64,000 nucleotides of DNA from Lwoffella lincolnii (GTDB taxonomy: Bacteria; Pseudomonadota; Gammaproteobacteria; Pseudomonadales; Moraxellaceae). Position 1 is the stretch's first letter; the number at the start of each line of letters is the position of its first letter. The stretch covers positions 372,001 through 436,000 of the forward strand of contig NZ_MUYT01000004.1 of assembly GCF_002014765.1 (NCBI RefSeq). The letters are read 5' to 3'. A model generated the notes under the pieces. The model saw nothing but the letters and a program-made list of their open reading frames with translations. It had not been told where the DNA came from and ran no database searches. Positions 43,854-54,044 of this stretch are shown piece after piece. A program made the position numbers and the translations under genes.

Positions 43854-45812
43854 ATGGCACTGATACATTTAAAAGACATTCATTTGGCGTTTGGCATTGC
43901 TCCGATTTTAGATGGGGTGAATTTAAGCATTGATGCAGGGGAACGCCTTTGTCTGATTGGACGCAATGGTGAAGGCAAATCCACATTACTCAAGCTCATT
44001 CATGGTGATTTACAACCTGACAGTGGTGAAGTCATCATTAACAATGCAGTGCGTATTGGCATGCTCGAACAAGACGTACCAGAAAATCACGGCAACATTC
44101 TAGACATCGTCATGGGCGGTAACAAACAAGCATCTGAGTTATTGACTGATTATCACCACCTATCCCAACAATGTGCAGATGGCAATATGCAGGCGTGTGA
44201 ACGAATGGCACAGTTACAAAGCCAAATTGATGCGATACATGGTTGGGATTTAGAGCGTCAAGCCAACACGTTGATTACCAACACGGGGCTAAATCCAGAT
44301 GGTGATATCAGTGAATTATCTGGTGGTCGCAAACGCCGAGTTTTACTTGCTCGTGCATTGGTTACTCGCCCAAATGTGTTGTTGCTTGATGAGCCAACCA
44401 ACCATTTAGATATTGATAGCATTGAGTGGCTTGAACAGTTTTTATTGGACTGGCAAGGACTGACACTGTTATTCATCACCCACGACAGGCAGTTCGTTGA
44501 TAAGCTTGCCACTCGCATTGTGGAGCTTGACCGTGGCAAACTGTCCAGCTATGACGTGAGCCAAGGAATCAAAGGCTATGCCCGTTATCAAGAGCTAAAA
44601 GAGCAACAGCTGATAGCCGAAGAAAAAGCCTTTGCCAACTTTGATAAAAAACTGGCTCAAGAAGAAGTGTGGATACGCCAAGGCATCAAAGCCCGTCGCA
44701 CTCGCAACGAAGGGCGTGTTAGAGCATTAAAACAGTTGCGTGAAGAACGCAAACAACGCCGTGATGCAGTCGGACAAGTCAACATCACCATGAACGATGC
44801 TGAACAAAGTGGCAAGCTGGTGTGTCATGTTAAAAATTTGCATTTAGAATATGACGGCAACGTGTTGGTAGACAACTTTAACACCACCATCATGCGTGGC
44901 GATCGCATCGGCATCATTGGGGCAAATGGTGTGGGTAAAACCACACTCATCAAAGCCATATTGGGCATGAACAATGATGACATCACTCAGACAGGCAGTG
45001 TTAAATTGGGGACAAATTTGCAAGTGGCGTTTTTTGACCAGCTCAGAGACCAGCTTGATTTGGAAGCCAGTGTTGCTCAAAACGTCTCTGAAGGCTCAGA
45101 CCACATCGAAGTTGGTGGTCGCAAAACGCACATCATAAGCTATCTGCAAGATTTTTTGTTTTCCCCTGAGCGTGCCAGAACGCCTGTCAAAGCCCTATCA
45201 GGTGGTGAACGCAATCGTGTGTTGCTTGCCAAACAACTGCTCAAACCTGCCAACATTTTAGTATTAGATGAGCCGACGAATGATTTAGACATGCCAACCC
45301 TTGAGCTACTAGAAGAATCCGTTGCCAGTTTTAACGGCACATTATTATTAATTAGTCATGACCGTGCTTTTATGGACAATGTGGTTACCAGTACTTGGGT
45401 GTTTAGCACCGATGCCAATGGCAACGGTGTGGTACAAGAATATGTGGGTGGTTATCAAGATTATCTGGTGCAAAAACAACGGCAACAATCCGCCATAAAA
45501 AATCAACCCAAAGACCAACACACCAAAGACAAGCCCAACAAAACCACAGCCAAACAAACCGCACCCCAACAAGCAAAAGCCAGTCGAAAACTGAGCTATA
45601 AAGAGCAGCGAGAGCTAGATGGCTTACCTGCTGAAATTGGTGAGCTTGAGACCGAACAACAACAACTACAAGATAAATTGGCAGATGGCAGTTGGTTTAA
45701 CACTGACTTGGTTGGGGCAACAAAAGCCAGTGAACGTTTGGCACAGATTGATGAGTTACTGTTAGCAAAACTTGAGCGTTGGGATGAGTTAGAAAGTCAT
45801 CAAACCATCTGA
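43854..45812 (+). CDS. uup: ABC-F ATPase Uup
   Basis: A 652-residue soluble protein with two ABC modules: GRNGEGKST / LSGGRKRRVLLARAL / LLLDEPTNHLDIDSI and GANGVGKTT / LSGGERNRVLLAKQLL / LVLDEPTNDLDMPTL. The NHLDI/NDLDM pair, the arm between the modules (FANFDKKLAQEEVWIRQGIKARRTRNEG, with the EExWIRxGIkARRTRNEGR core) and the C-terminal coiled coil after a Lys/Gln linker define Uup. It acts on ribosomes and on branched DNA; loss increases transposon excision in E. coli. Confidence 0.95.
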   Translation: MALIHLKDIHLAFGIAPILDGVNLSIDAGERLCLIGRNGEGKSTLLKLIHGDLQPDSGEVIINNAVRIGMLEQDVPENHGNILDIVMGGNKQASELLTDYHHLSQQCADGNMQACERMAQLQSQIDAIHGWDLERQANTLITNTGLNPDGDISELSGGRKRRVLLARALVTRPNVLLLDEPTNHLDIDSIEWLEQFLLDWQGLTLLFITHDRQFVDKLATRIVELDRGKLSSYDVSQGIKGYARYQELKEQQLIAEEKAFANFDKKLAQEEVWIRQGIKARRTRNEGRVRALKQLREERKQRRDAVGQVNITMNDAEQSGKLVCHVKNLHLEYDGNVLVDNFNTTIMRGDRIGIIGANGVGKTTLIKAILGMNNDDITQTGSVKLGTNLQVAFFDQLRDQLDLEASVAQNVSEGSDHIEVGGRKTHIISYLQDFLFSPERARTPVKALSGGERNRVLLAKQLLKPANILVLDEPTNDLDMPTLELLEESVASFNGTLLLISHDRAFMDNVVTSTWVFSTDANGNGVVQEYVGGYQDYLVQKQRQQSAIKNQPKDQHTKDKPNKTTAKQTAPQQAKASRKLSYKEQRELDGLPAEIGELETEQQQLQDKLADGSWFNTDLVGATKASERLAQIDELLLAKLERWDELESHQTI

Positions 45813-45869
45813 CTTATCTTATCGCTCATGCTTATCTTCTTATCGTTCACGCTTATCTTATCGTCCATA

Positions 45870-46973
45870 TCATCGCCCATCTTTTGGCAACAGCTCACTG
45901 ATGTCTGTGGGTAAGTCGGTACAGATTAAGGGATAATTAGGGATTTGTAATTGCCATGCGTGTAAGCACAATCGTCTCACGCCAGAGACGTCATGTGGGT
46001 TATATTTATCATCACCCAGCAACGCATGCCCCAACTGTGCCAAATGCACCCGTATCTGATGCGTACGTCCTGTTTTTGGTAGGGCTTCGATGAAAGAAAC
46101 AGGCATCGTTTGACTTGTGTTAGCGTCATTTTTATCATCTGTCGCACTTGCCTGCTTGATGAGTTTAAACCTTTGTTTGACTTTGATTTGCGTTTGACTG
46201 GCTTTGGCTTGTGGGTCATCTTGACTGATTCGTACCCGGCGTTCACCATTTGCCAATGTGTAACGAATTAGGGGCAAATCTATCAGCTGTTCATTCAACA
46301 CCAGATGCCCTGTCACAACACACAGATAATGTTTTTGAATGGTTTTATCTCGTAGGTGCTGTTGTAATTGTTTTAACACAGAGCGTTTTTTTGCCATCAT
46401 CAACAAGCCTGACGTGTCTTTATCAATGCGATGCACCAGTTCAAGATATTTTTTGCCAGTCACATGACGCATTGCTTCAATCACCCCATAATCTTCACCA
46501 CCACCGCCATGCACCGCCATGCCAGACGGCTTATCAAGCACCAGCAATCCATCATCTTCATACACCACCCGTTGCATCAAATCTTGGGCAAACTTATCGC
46601 TGATGATGGGGACTTCACGGCTGGGCAACCTAACAGGGGCAACACGCACCACATCGCCACGACATAGCCTATCGTGTGGCTTACAGCGTTTATTGTTGAT
46701 GCGGATTTCATCAGACCGTATCATTTTATACAGGTGCGACTTGGGCAGTCCCTTTAATCGACTGAGCAAAAAATTATCCAAACGTTGTTCATGCTGATGA
46801 CCAGTCACTTGCAAATAATTGACTTGAGCAAAGTTCTCAATGTCAGCATCGGCACTCATCGGACGGTGCTTTGTGTTGTGGGCATTGTGGGCATTGTGGG
46901 TTTTGTGGGTGCGTTGAGAAAATTGTTTGGCTTGATGTTGCTTAGTTTGATGCGGTGATGATGACTTATTCAT
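45870..46973 (-). CDS. rluC: 23S rRNA pseudouridine synthase RluC
   Basis: About 367 residues from the ATG at 46973; the frame opens 19 codons earlier, overlapping probable promoter bases. A variable leader with HNAHNAHN repeats is followed by the S4 domain (QRLDNFLLSRLKGLPKSHLYKMIRSDEIRIN; note RLDNFL) and the catalytic domain with LVHRIDKDTSGLLMMAK, whose Asp attacks uridine. GRTHQIRVHLAQLGHALLGDDKY is the C-terminal signature. It modifies U955, U2504 and U2580 in E. coli numbering. It is divergent from rne, exactly as in enterobacteria. Confidence 0.93.
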   Translation of the reverse strand: MNKSSSPHQTKQHQAKQFSQRTHKTHNAHNAHNTKHRPMSADADIENFAQVNYLQVTGHQHEQRLDNFLLSRLKGLPKSHLYKMIRSDEIRINNKRCKPHDRLCRGDVVRVAPVRLPSREVPIISDKFAQDLMQRVVYEDDGLLVLDKPSGMAVHGGGGEDYGVIEAMRHVTGKKYLELVHRIDKDTSGLLMMAKKRSVLKQLQQHLRDKTIQKHYLCVVTGHLVLNEQLIDLPLIRYTLANGERRVRISQDDPQAKASQTQIKVKQRFKLIKQASATDDKNDANTSQTMPVSFIEALPKTGRTHQIRVHLAQLGHALLGDDKYNPHDVSGVRRLCLHAWQLQIPNYPLICTDLPTDISELLPKDGR

Positions 46974-47732
46974 AAGATTTTTTACAACTTTTATTAGGTG
47001 TTTTGCCAAAGATTTGCTATAGTTTACCATGTTGCAAAAATGTGCAGGTAAGTTTTACCACAATTTTTAAAATAAGTTTGAAACAAGGCTGCTTTTAAAC
47101 AAGGTTTTAAATAAACAAGGTTTCAAAGTTCGCTTGTCAAAATTTATTAGATTTTGTGCGTTAAAGCATCATGCTTTTTTAGTGTTTAAAATTTAGTGTT
47201 TAAAACAAGCTAAGACAACATCACTGCCCAATCACATCACGTTCTTGCAACACCCCAATGCCACACTAACACACATAACCTTTGTTTTAGTGGGTTAAAC
47301 TTAATACTTTTTTTGACAATGCAGTTTATTGGCAAACATAATAAATATTTGATGACCAAAACCACCAAGCTAAGTAATGAGCTTAAGTAAGCTGTCATAA
47401 AAGCCGTGCTGGATAAATGACACAAGACATGTCCTGTCATTTTCTGTCATTGAGACACATCAATGGCCAACCGTCCCAGACTGCTTTTGACTGACTGATA
47501 CGTCATGTTGGTACGTTTGATGCCTAATTGACATGTTGAGCACTTAATATTGAGTACTTGATATGTTGATACTTAATACATTGACACATGAATACATTGA
47601 GACATTTTTAATCGATTTTTATTGATAAGATAATCAAGTAACAAGCTAAGCCAAACCATCATAAGCCAACATAAGATTGTCTGCCCATTTATTATTGCTA
47701 ACTGCGTTGTCCAGAACCATTTGGACACCATT
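46974..47732 (+). promoter_or_regulatory. rluC-rne intergenic region with long rne leader
   Basis: A 0.76-kb gap without a supported gene. TTGACA (47313-47318) and CATAAT (47337-47342) are separated by 18 bp and form the best promoter seen. It would give an rne leader of about 380 nt. In E. coli the rne leader of about 360 nt mediates autoregulation by RNase E itself, so similar length and gene order suggest the same here. The last 200 bp contain many TTGA/ATTGA repeats that could fold. Confidence 0.5.
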
Positions 47733-50700
47733 ATGAAACGCATTCTTATCAACGCCACTCATGCCGAAGAAATTCGTGTCGCCTTATGTAAAGGCAATCA
47801 TCTGTACGATTTTGATTTGGAAAATCGCACTCGTGAACAAAAAAAAGCCAACATCTACAAAGGTCATGTGACCCGTGTCGAGCCATCGCTTGAAGCGGTA
47901 TTTGTTGAATACGGCTCAGAGCGACAAGGTTTTTTACCCATTCGAGAAATCGCTCAGCAATACCTAAAAGGCAACCCAAGAGACGAAAACATCAAAAGCC
48001 TCATCAAAGAAGGCGACACGCTCATTGTGCAAGTTGAAAAAGAAGAACGTGGCAATAAAGGTGCTGCTTTATCCACTTATGTGTCTTTGGCAGGGCGTTA
48101 TTTGGTACTGATGCCCAACAATCCTCGTGGTGGTGGTATTTCTCGACAAATATCTGGTAAAATCCGTGATGACATGAAGCGGTTGTTATCCAACCTTGAA
48201 ATGCCAAAAGGCATGAGCGTCATTATCCGCACCGCTGGCATTGGCAAATCCTTAGAAGATTTGCAACACGACCTTAACCACCTACTGAGCATTTGGCAAT
48301 CCATTCAAGAGCAAAACGACCGCTATGCCTCACCCCGTCTTGTCCACCAAGAAGCAGGCGTGGTGACTCGTGCGGTGCGTGACTATTTACGAGATGACAT
48401 CGGTGAGATATGGATAGACAGCGAAAATGCCTACCATGAAGCTGCCAATTTTATCACCGCTGTCATGCCCACCCAAAGCGATAAATTGCGTAAGTATACC
48501 GATTATGAACCCATGTTCGCTCGTTTTGGCATCGAAAAACAAATCGAAACCGCCTATCAACGAGAAGTGCGTTTGCCATCTGGTGGCTCAATCGTCATTG
48601 ACCAAACCGAAGCGATGGTATCCATTGACATCAATTCTGCCAAATCTACCAAAGGGTCTGATGTTGCTGAAACCGCCTACCACACTAACCTAGAAGCGGC
48701 TGATGAGATTGCTCGCCAACTGCGTTTGCGTGATATGGGTGGCTTGATTGTCATTGATTTTATTGATATGAATGAACGTGAACATCAAAAAGACGTGGAA
48801 AAACGCTTGGTTGAAGCCTGCCGTTATGACAGAGCCAGAGTGCAGTTTGGTGAAATTTCCAAATTTGGTTTGATGGAGATGAGTCGCCAGCGTTTACGCC
48901 CGTCTCTTGAAGAGTCAACAGGTTATATCTGCCCTCGTTGTCATGGCAACGGCATGATACGAGACCTACGCTCGTTATCACTGTCCATCATGCGTCAGAT
49001 TGAGCAGACTGCCCTAAAAGAGCGTCAAGGTGAAGTACAAGCCGAAGTCCCCACTGACATTGCGGCATTTTTGCTCAATGAAAAACGTGAAAGCTTGGTA
49101 TATCTGGAGCAAGACAGTGGCACACGCATCACCATTTTGCCACACGCTCACATGGAATCGCCCAACTACACAATTCACTTCAATCGCGATGGTTTTGCCC
49201 CCTCAAGCTATGAGCGGGTCACTGACAGCCAACAACAAGAAAGCCATGACCGTGGCTATGAAATCAACTGGCAAACCGCCGAAAGCGAACGCCCAGAACA
49301 ACAGCCGACTCGCAAACCAAGACAATCATCATCACAAACAACTGTCATGGATGACGATACCAAAAGCAACACCAAAAATGACAATCACAGTGGCAACGAT
49401 AAAGACACCCACACTGCCCCACAAAACGGCCAGCAAACATCTGCCACAACGCCACAAGCCCAATCTCAACCACAGCCACAAGCCATCGCATGGCTCACAA
49501 ACCTGTTTGCACCCACACCCCAAGCGGTTACCTCAGACAGTCTCAATAACCAAACCGCCACCCAAGCCATTGAAAGCTTGGTCAATTCAGGAGCAACCAG
49601 CTTAGGAGCAATGGGGCAAATCAACCCAACTGCCTTTGCCCAAATAAACAGCACAGCACCCACCAATAAACAATCTGAGCAACACGACAAGCAAGACAGT
49701 CAAGATGAGCAAGACCCTCAAGACAAAAAGCAACGCAAACCTCGTAAAAACAAAAATCAACACAAACAACACAACAGAAAAAAAGACCGTCGTCAAGATG
49801 ATGAGCATGATAATGGTCATCACTCAAACAACACAGATGACAAACACGCTGGTAAACAACAGCATCAAGACGACCAAAACAACAAGCCCAAACGTGAACC
49901 AAACAGCCAACGTGACTCTCGTGGTAACTTTGTCCGCCATGACACACTCATCGCTGACGTTACTGTCAAAGATGACAACCAATCATCACGTCAAGAACAG
50001 CAGCAAGATAAGCAAGGCAAAGAAAAATCCACAAATAAGCCCAGTAACAACAAAACCGATACGGATAAGTCTTATCAACAAACAACAAAAGACACTCAAA
50101 CAGCAACAATCGATAAATCACAACGTCATCAAAACCCTGATAACGTAGAAATCCGAATCAACCGAACTGATGCCAGTGGCAAAACCACAAAAGTGGTGCA
50201 TCTGTCATTAGATGATGACACAACCGATGATTTGACCGCTGATATGACCACGGACAAGCACCATAATACAAATACTGTCAATAATGATGGTAATGATGAT
50301 GATGGTGGCAAGAACAGCGAACACACTACCCATCATACGGACATCACGGATAAAACCAGCCACAATGACATAACTGATGACACTCATCACCCTGCCAGTA
50401 TCAATTATGACTGGCATTCTTTATTTGCCAACCGCTATGTTACAGCAGAAAAATACGGAAACGCCAGCAATGACCCACGAGTTGTCATGGCAAGCAAACA
50501 AGCACAATCAAACGATGCCCAAAGCATGACAAGTTTGGCCAGTAAAAAATTCACCGCCAACACAAGCACCATCACAGGCAGTGTGGGGCAATTTATCCAT
50601 CGTCATCTGCCAGATGCTCAAAATCGCATAAAGCAAGACGGTGTGATTGCTTGCTTTATCAAATCCATAGAACTGCACCACGCATTCATGCAAACAGCAA

Positions 50701-51272
50701 ATAGCATGAACATGAATGATACTGACAACAGCACAAACATCACTGATGCCAATCATACAAATGACTTTGATTTTAGCAATTATGGCTACCAGCCATTGAG
50801 CGACAGCTATTTATCCAACTTTGCAGATGCCATCACCCCTGTTGCCAAACATCAATGTGTGCAAGGTAAGACCGAAGTTGCTCCCACCCCATTAAAGCCT
50901 CGTGCCAGCAATGACCCTCGTGGAACTCATCATAAACCAGCCATCAATCAAGATGATGATACCGACTTATCTCAACAGTCTGATACCGAAGCCAAGCAAC
51001 AGCGCCATTTGCTTCATGACTCAGTACAAAAGCAAGCATCTGAGCCAAACCAAAGCATGGACACACTTGAAAAGTACAAAAACATGATAGAGAATGTGGC
51101 GGAGCAAATGCTACCAAAAGAAACAACTCGAATGATATTATCCAGCATTCCTGTTGGCACAAACATTCCAAAAAATCGCAAACGCAAAAAGCCTGCCACC
51201 CCTAAAGCCAATGGTGATACGGCAAATGCACCAAAAAATTTGGATAACTCAGCAGATGATACGGTGAAATAA
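47733..51272 (+). CDS. rne: Ribonuclease E
   Basis: An 1179-residue endoribonuclease from the ATG at 47733 (MKRILINATHAEEIRVALC; the four codons before it are not conserved). The catalytic half has the S1 domain (about 35-120), VSIDINSAK and LIVIDFIDMN with the two metal-binding Asp, and the zinc-link CPRCHG (about 400). The second half, from about 510, is low-complexity, dominated by Asn, Gln, Asp, His, Lys and Thr, with a basic stretch (KKQRKPRKNKNQHKQHNRKKDRR) that probably binds RNA. It serves as the scaffold of an RNA degradosome, though no binding microdomain is recognisable. Confidence 0.96.
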   Translation: MKRILINATHAEEIRVALCKGNHLYDFDLENRTREQKKANIYKGHVTRVEPSLEAVFVEYGSERQGFLPIREIAQQYLKGNPRDENIKSLIKEGDTLIVQVEKEERGNKGAALSTYVSLAGRYLVLMPNNPRGGGISRQISGKIRDDMKRLLSNLEMPKGMSVIIRTAGIGKSLEDLQHDLNHLLSIWQSIQEQNDRYASPRLVHQEAGVVTRAVRDYLRDDIGEIWIDSENAYHEAANFITAVMPTQSDKLRKYTDYEPMFARFGIEKQIETAYQREVRLPSGGSIVIDQTEAMVSIDINSAKSTKGSDVAETAYHTNLEAADEIARQLRLRDMGGLIVIDFIDMNEREHQKDVEKRLVEACRYDRARVQFGEISKFGLMEMSRQRLRPSLEESTGYICPRCHGNGMIRDLRSLSLSIMRQIEQTALKERQGEVQAEVPTDIAAFLLNEKRESLVYLEQDSGTRITILPHAHMESPNYTIHFNRDGFAPSSYERVTDSQQQESHDRGYEINWQTAESERPEQQPTRKPRQSSSQTTVMDDDTKSNTKNDNHSGNDKDTHTAPQNGQQTSATTPQAQSQPQPQAIAWLTNLFAPTPQAVTSDSLNNQTATQAIESLVNSGATSLGAMGQINPTAFAQINSTAPTNKQSEQHDKQDSQDEQDPQDKKQRKPRKNKNQHKQHNRKKDRRQDDEHDNGHHSNNTDDKHAGKQQHQDDQNNKPKREPNSQRDSRGNFVRHDTLIADVTVKDDNQSSRQEQQQDKQGKEKSTNKPSNNKTDTDKSYQQTTKDTQTATIDKSQRHQNPDNVEIRINRTDASGKTTKVVHLSLDDDTTDDLTADMTTDKHHNTNTVNNDGNDDDGGKNSEHTTHHTDITDKTSHNDITDDTHHPASINYDWHSLFANRYVTAEKYGNASNDPRVVMASKQAQSNDAQSMTSLASKKFTANTSTITGSVGQFIHRHLPDAQNRIKQDGVIACFIKSIELHHAFMQTANSMNMNDTDNSTNITDANHTNDFDFSNYGYQPLSDSYLSNFADAITPVAKHQCVQGKTEVAPTPLKPRASNDPRGTHHKPAINQDDDTDLSQQSDTEAKQQRHLLHDSVQKQASEPNQSMDTLEKYKNMIENVAEQMLPKETTRMILSSIPVGTNIPKNRKRKKPATPKANGDTANAPKNLDNSADDTVK

Positions 51273-51294
51273 AACCGCCATTTTTAAAATTAGG

Positions 51295-51381
51295 TAGAAA
51301 TGAGCCTTAAACATCACCTCAAAAAATATCACCTCAAAAGTAAGATTTGATGTTTAACTTTTGAGGTGCGGTTCATTTCTA
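51295..51381. repeat. Nested inverted repeat downstream of rne
   Basis: TAGAAATGAGCC (51295-51306) pairs with GGTTCATTTCTA (51370-51381) with one mismatch. Inside, CACCTCAAAAG (51330-51340) pairs perfectly with CTTTTGAGGTG (51358-51368), and a third partial copy lies at 51315-51325. It may be the rne terminator region or a tiny MITE. The rest of the gap to 51669 shows nothing. Confidence 0.65.
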
Positions 51382-51669
51382 TTATATGTTGGTTTTTCCA
51401 TTATTAATATTTGATGATGATTAACATTTGATGATGTTTTTTTTATTTAACATTAATATGGGGCTTGGTATCATTATTGTCTATGTTTATCGTTGTGTCT
51501 TATTTTACTTATCGCCAAAAACAAGAATAAAGCTGTTAAGCAGAGTTGCTGCGCTTACTCGTTTAATTTCTTATTTGGCTATTACCAACATGCGACTTTA
51601 TGCATAAAAACTATGATGTATAAAAAATAGGCGGTATGACACAATACAATATTAGGCACTGATTTAAAA

Positions 51670-52575
51670 CTAAAAAGCATGCTTTTTACCAATCAGTGTC
51701 ATCACTGCCACAATAATAAGACCAACCAACAACCCAATCATGCCATTTATCACATTGACGGTTAATCCAGAAAATATCCCTGTTAAGTCAGCGATATGCT
51801 CAACTTCATCATGCAAAAATTGGATACCATGCACCAAAATACCACCTCCCACCAAAAACATGGCAAATGTGCCAGCAATGGATAAACATTTCATCAGCTT
51901 AGGGGCAGATATTAACAGTAAATGGCCAATTTTTTGTTTGCTATCACTGTTTTGTTTAATCAAATACAAACCCAAATCATCTATTTTAACAATGCCTGCC
52001 ACCAAGCCATAAATGCCAACGGTAATCAAAATGGCAATGGTTGATAACGCCACAGCTTTGGTCATAAATGGTGCTTGTGTCATTGTGCTTAATGCAATCA
52101 CCACAATCTCAGCAGACAAAATAAAATCGGTGCGTATCGCCCCTTTGATTTTATCTTTTTCATAAATAACCAAATCCATCTGTTCATTCACATGTGCCAG
52201 TTTATGAACTTCAAACGTTTCATCATGTTCAGACAAATGTGGCCAAAACTTATGTAGCACCTTTTGAGCCCCTTCATAGGACAAAAACAATCCCCCACAC
52301 ATCAAAAGCCAAGTTACCAACGGTGGATAAATGGCACTTAAAAATAATGCCAATGGGACTAAAATCACCTTATTCACCAGTGAGCCTTTTGCCACTTCCC
52401 ACACCACAGGCAATTCTCGACTGGGATTCACACCACTGACTTGCTCAGCGTTTAATGCCAAATCATCACCCAACACACCTGCTGTTTTTTTCATCGCCAC
52501 TTTGGACATCACCGACACATCGTCCATGATTAAACTGATGTCATCTAATAATGCCAATAAACTTACCGAAGCCAT
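51670..52575 (-). CDS. DUF808/YedI family membrane protein
   Basis: About 301 residues from the ATG at 52575, which has GAGG 6 nt upstream; two further ATGs lie before it. MASVSLLALLDDISLIMDDVSVMSKVAMKKTAGVLGDDLALNAEQVSG is the DUF808 N-terminus (LLALLDDIA and GVxGDDLAxNAxQV motifs). Seven or so hydrophobic segments follow. E. coli YedI is the relative; function is unknown. The gene stands alone between rne and the dsbC-like gene. Confidence 0.88.
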   Translation of the reverse strand: MASVSLLALLDDISLIMDDVSVMSKVAMKKTAGVLGDDLALNAEQVSGVNPSRELPVVWEVAKGSLVNKVILVPLALFLSAIYPPLVTWLLMCGGLFLSYEGAQKVLHKFWPHLSEHDETFEVHKLAHVNEQMDLVIYEKDKIKGAIRTDFILSAEIVVIALSTMTQAPFMTKAVALSTIAILITVGIYGLVAGIVKIDDLGLYLIKQNSDSKQKIGHLLLISAPKLMKCLSIAGTFAMFLVGGGILVHGIQFLHDEVEHIADLTGIFSGLTVNVINGMIGLLVGLIIVAVMTLIGKKHAF

Positions 52576-52999
52576 CATCACCCTCAAAATCACTGATTAA
52601 AAACTTAAAAGCCAAAAATGGTTAAGAAATTTAGCATGACATGATGCTTAACATCACATTGCTCTTTTCTTACATCACATTTAACATCATATTATTGATA
52701 GCCAGTCTAGCCAATTTATTTGACAATGACAGCCCATATTTGATAAAAAATGTATCCAAATGCCATAAGCAAATTATAAATGCAAATTTTGCCTAATTTA
52801 TGTTAAAATGAATTCTTTTTTCCATGTTTTTACGATTATCCGCAGTTTTTATTCATATTCGTATTTCATACTGCATTGTCTGCTGTGTATGGTCTACTCT
52901 ATATGCTCTGCTCTGTACGATGACTTTTTAACCACAACCAATCAATCATAACCAAACCACTCAAACCAAATCACTGATGAATCATTTAGGATAGATGTT
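52576..52999. other. Intergenic region before the dsbC-like gene
   Basis: A 424-bp AT-rich gap. I see no gene, strong promoter pair or hairpin; short repeats of catcacatt/acatcat (52630-52700) are the only pattern. Confidence 0.3.
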
Positions 53000-53851
53000 A
53001 TGCGTCCATTTTCTAAAGCACCCTTTACCACCTTAAGTGTTGCCTTAAGCTTAGCCATGCTCTTAACAGCTTGTAGTGCCAATGCTGATTCAAATGACAA
53101 GCAAAGTAACAAAAACAACACCCAAACAGCTCAATCTGAGACAGTCAAGACCGCTTCAGCTCAACCCACCCAAACCATCATAGCCGACAGCCCAGAGGCA
53201 CAACAAGTACTAGACAATGTGCGTAACAATCTAAAGAAATCTGGCATTGATATCAATATTCTATCAATCAAACCCACTGCTGTGGATAACATCTACTGGG
53301 TCAGCTCAAGTGATATGGCACCATTTTTTACTGACAAGCAAGGCAAGCACGTCATTCAAGGGCAGATTGTACAAGTGGGAGATGCCGAACCTGTGGACAT
53401 TTCTGCCAAGCTAATGCAAGATTTTGCCAAAGACAAACTGGCAGCCGAACCCATCACGGACATGGTGGTTTATCCTGCCAAAACCGATACCAAAGCGGTA
53501 ATCTATGCCTTTACTGATGCCACTTGTCCCTACTGCCAACGCTTACATCAAGACGTACCAACCTTAAACGAAGCAGGGGTTGAAGTGCGTTATTTGGCAT
53601 GGCCAAGAAACCCACAAGCACTGACCATCATGCAATCTGTATGGTGTGCTCCTGATCGCAAATCTGCCTTTGAAAAAGCCAAAAATGGTGGTCAAAATCC
53701 TTTAGCAACCTGTGATTCAGCGGTCAACCGTCATACCGAACTGGGTTTTAGCTTGGGTGTGCAAGGCACGCCTGCGGTCTTTGATGAACAAGGCAGACAG
53801 CTTGGCGGTTATCTGCCTCCCAACCAGTTGCTTTCGGAATTGGGTCTGTAA
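53000..53851 (+). CDS. DsbC-like disulfide isomerase lipoprotein
   Basis: A 283-residue thioredoxin-fold protein. The signal peptide ends in a lipobox (LLTAC, Cys 25), then a Ser/Asn/Lys/Thr linker to about 65, a DsbC-type N-terminal dimerisation region, and a catalytic domain with CPYC at 176-179 and cis-Pro in GTPAVF. A second Cys pair (VWCAPDR... and LATCDS) matches the structural disulfide of DsbC. E. coli DsbC is soluble, so membrane tethering is unusual. It precedes hom by 193 bp. Confidence 0.88.
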   Translation: MRPFSKAPFTTLSVALSLAMLLTACSANADSNDKQSNKNNTQTAQSETVKTASAQPTQTIIADSPEAQQVLDNVRNNLKKSGIDINILSIKPTAVDNIYWVSSSDMAPFFTDKQGKHVIQGQIVQVGDAEPVDISAKLMQDFAKDKLAAEPITDMVVYPAKTDTKAVIYAFTDATCPYCQRLHQDVPTLNEAGVEVRYLAWPRNPQALTIMQSVWCAPDRKSAFEKAKNGGQNPLATCDSAVNRHTELGFSLGVQGTPAVFDEQGRQLGGYLPPNQLLSELGL

Positions 53852-54044
53852 CAGATTGGGTCTGTGATTTTAACTTAACTTTCTTTGCTGATTTATTTGC
53901 TTAGTTGCTTAGCTGGTTATTTTTAGTTAGTGAGTTAAGTTTAAGTTTTTTGAGTTTAAATTGACGTTTAAGCTCTTAAACTTTTAAGCTGTTACATGAA
54001 CACTTTAAACAATTTTTGCATTCAACAAAATACACGAGGACGTT

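Noticed and set aside
49030..50148. Alternative-frame ORFs of 147-191 residues within rne
   Set aside because: They are shadows of the low-complexity RNase E tail, where repetitive codons leave all frames open.
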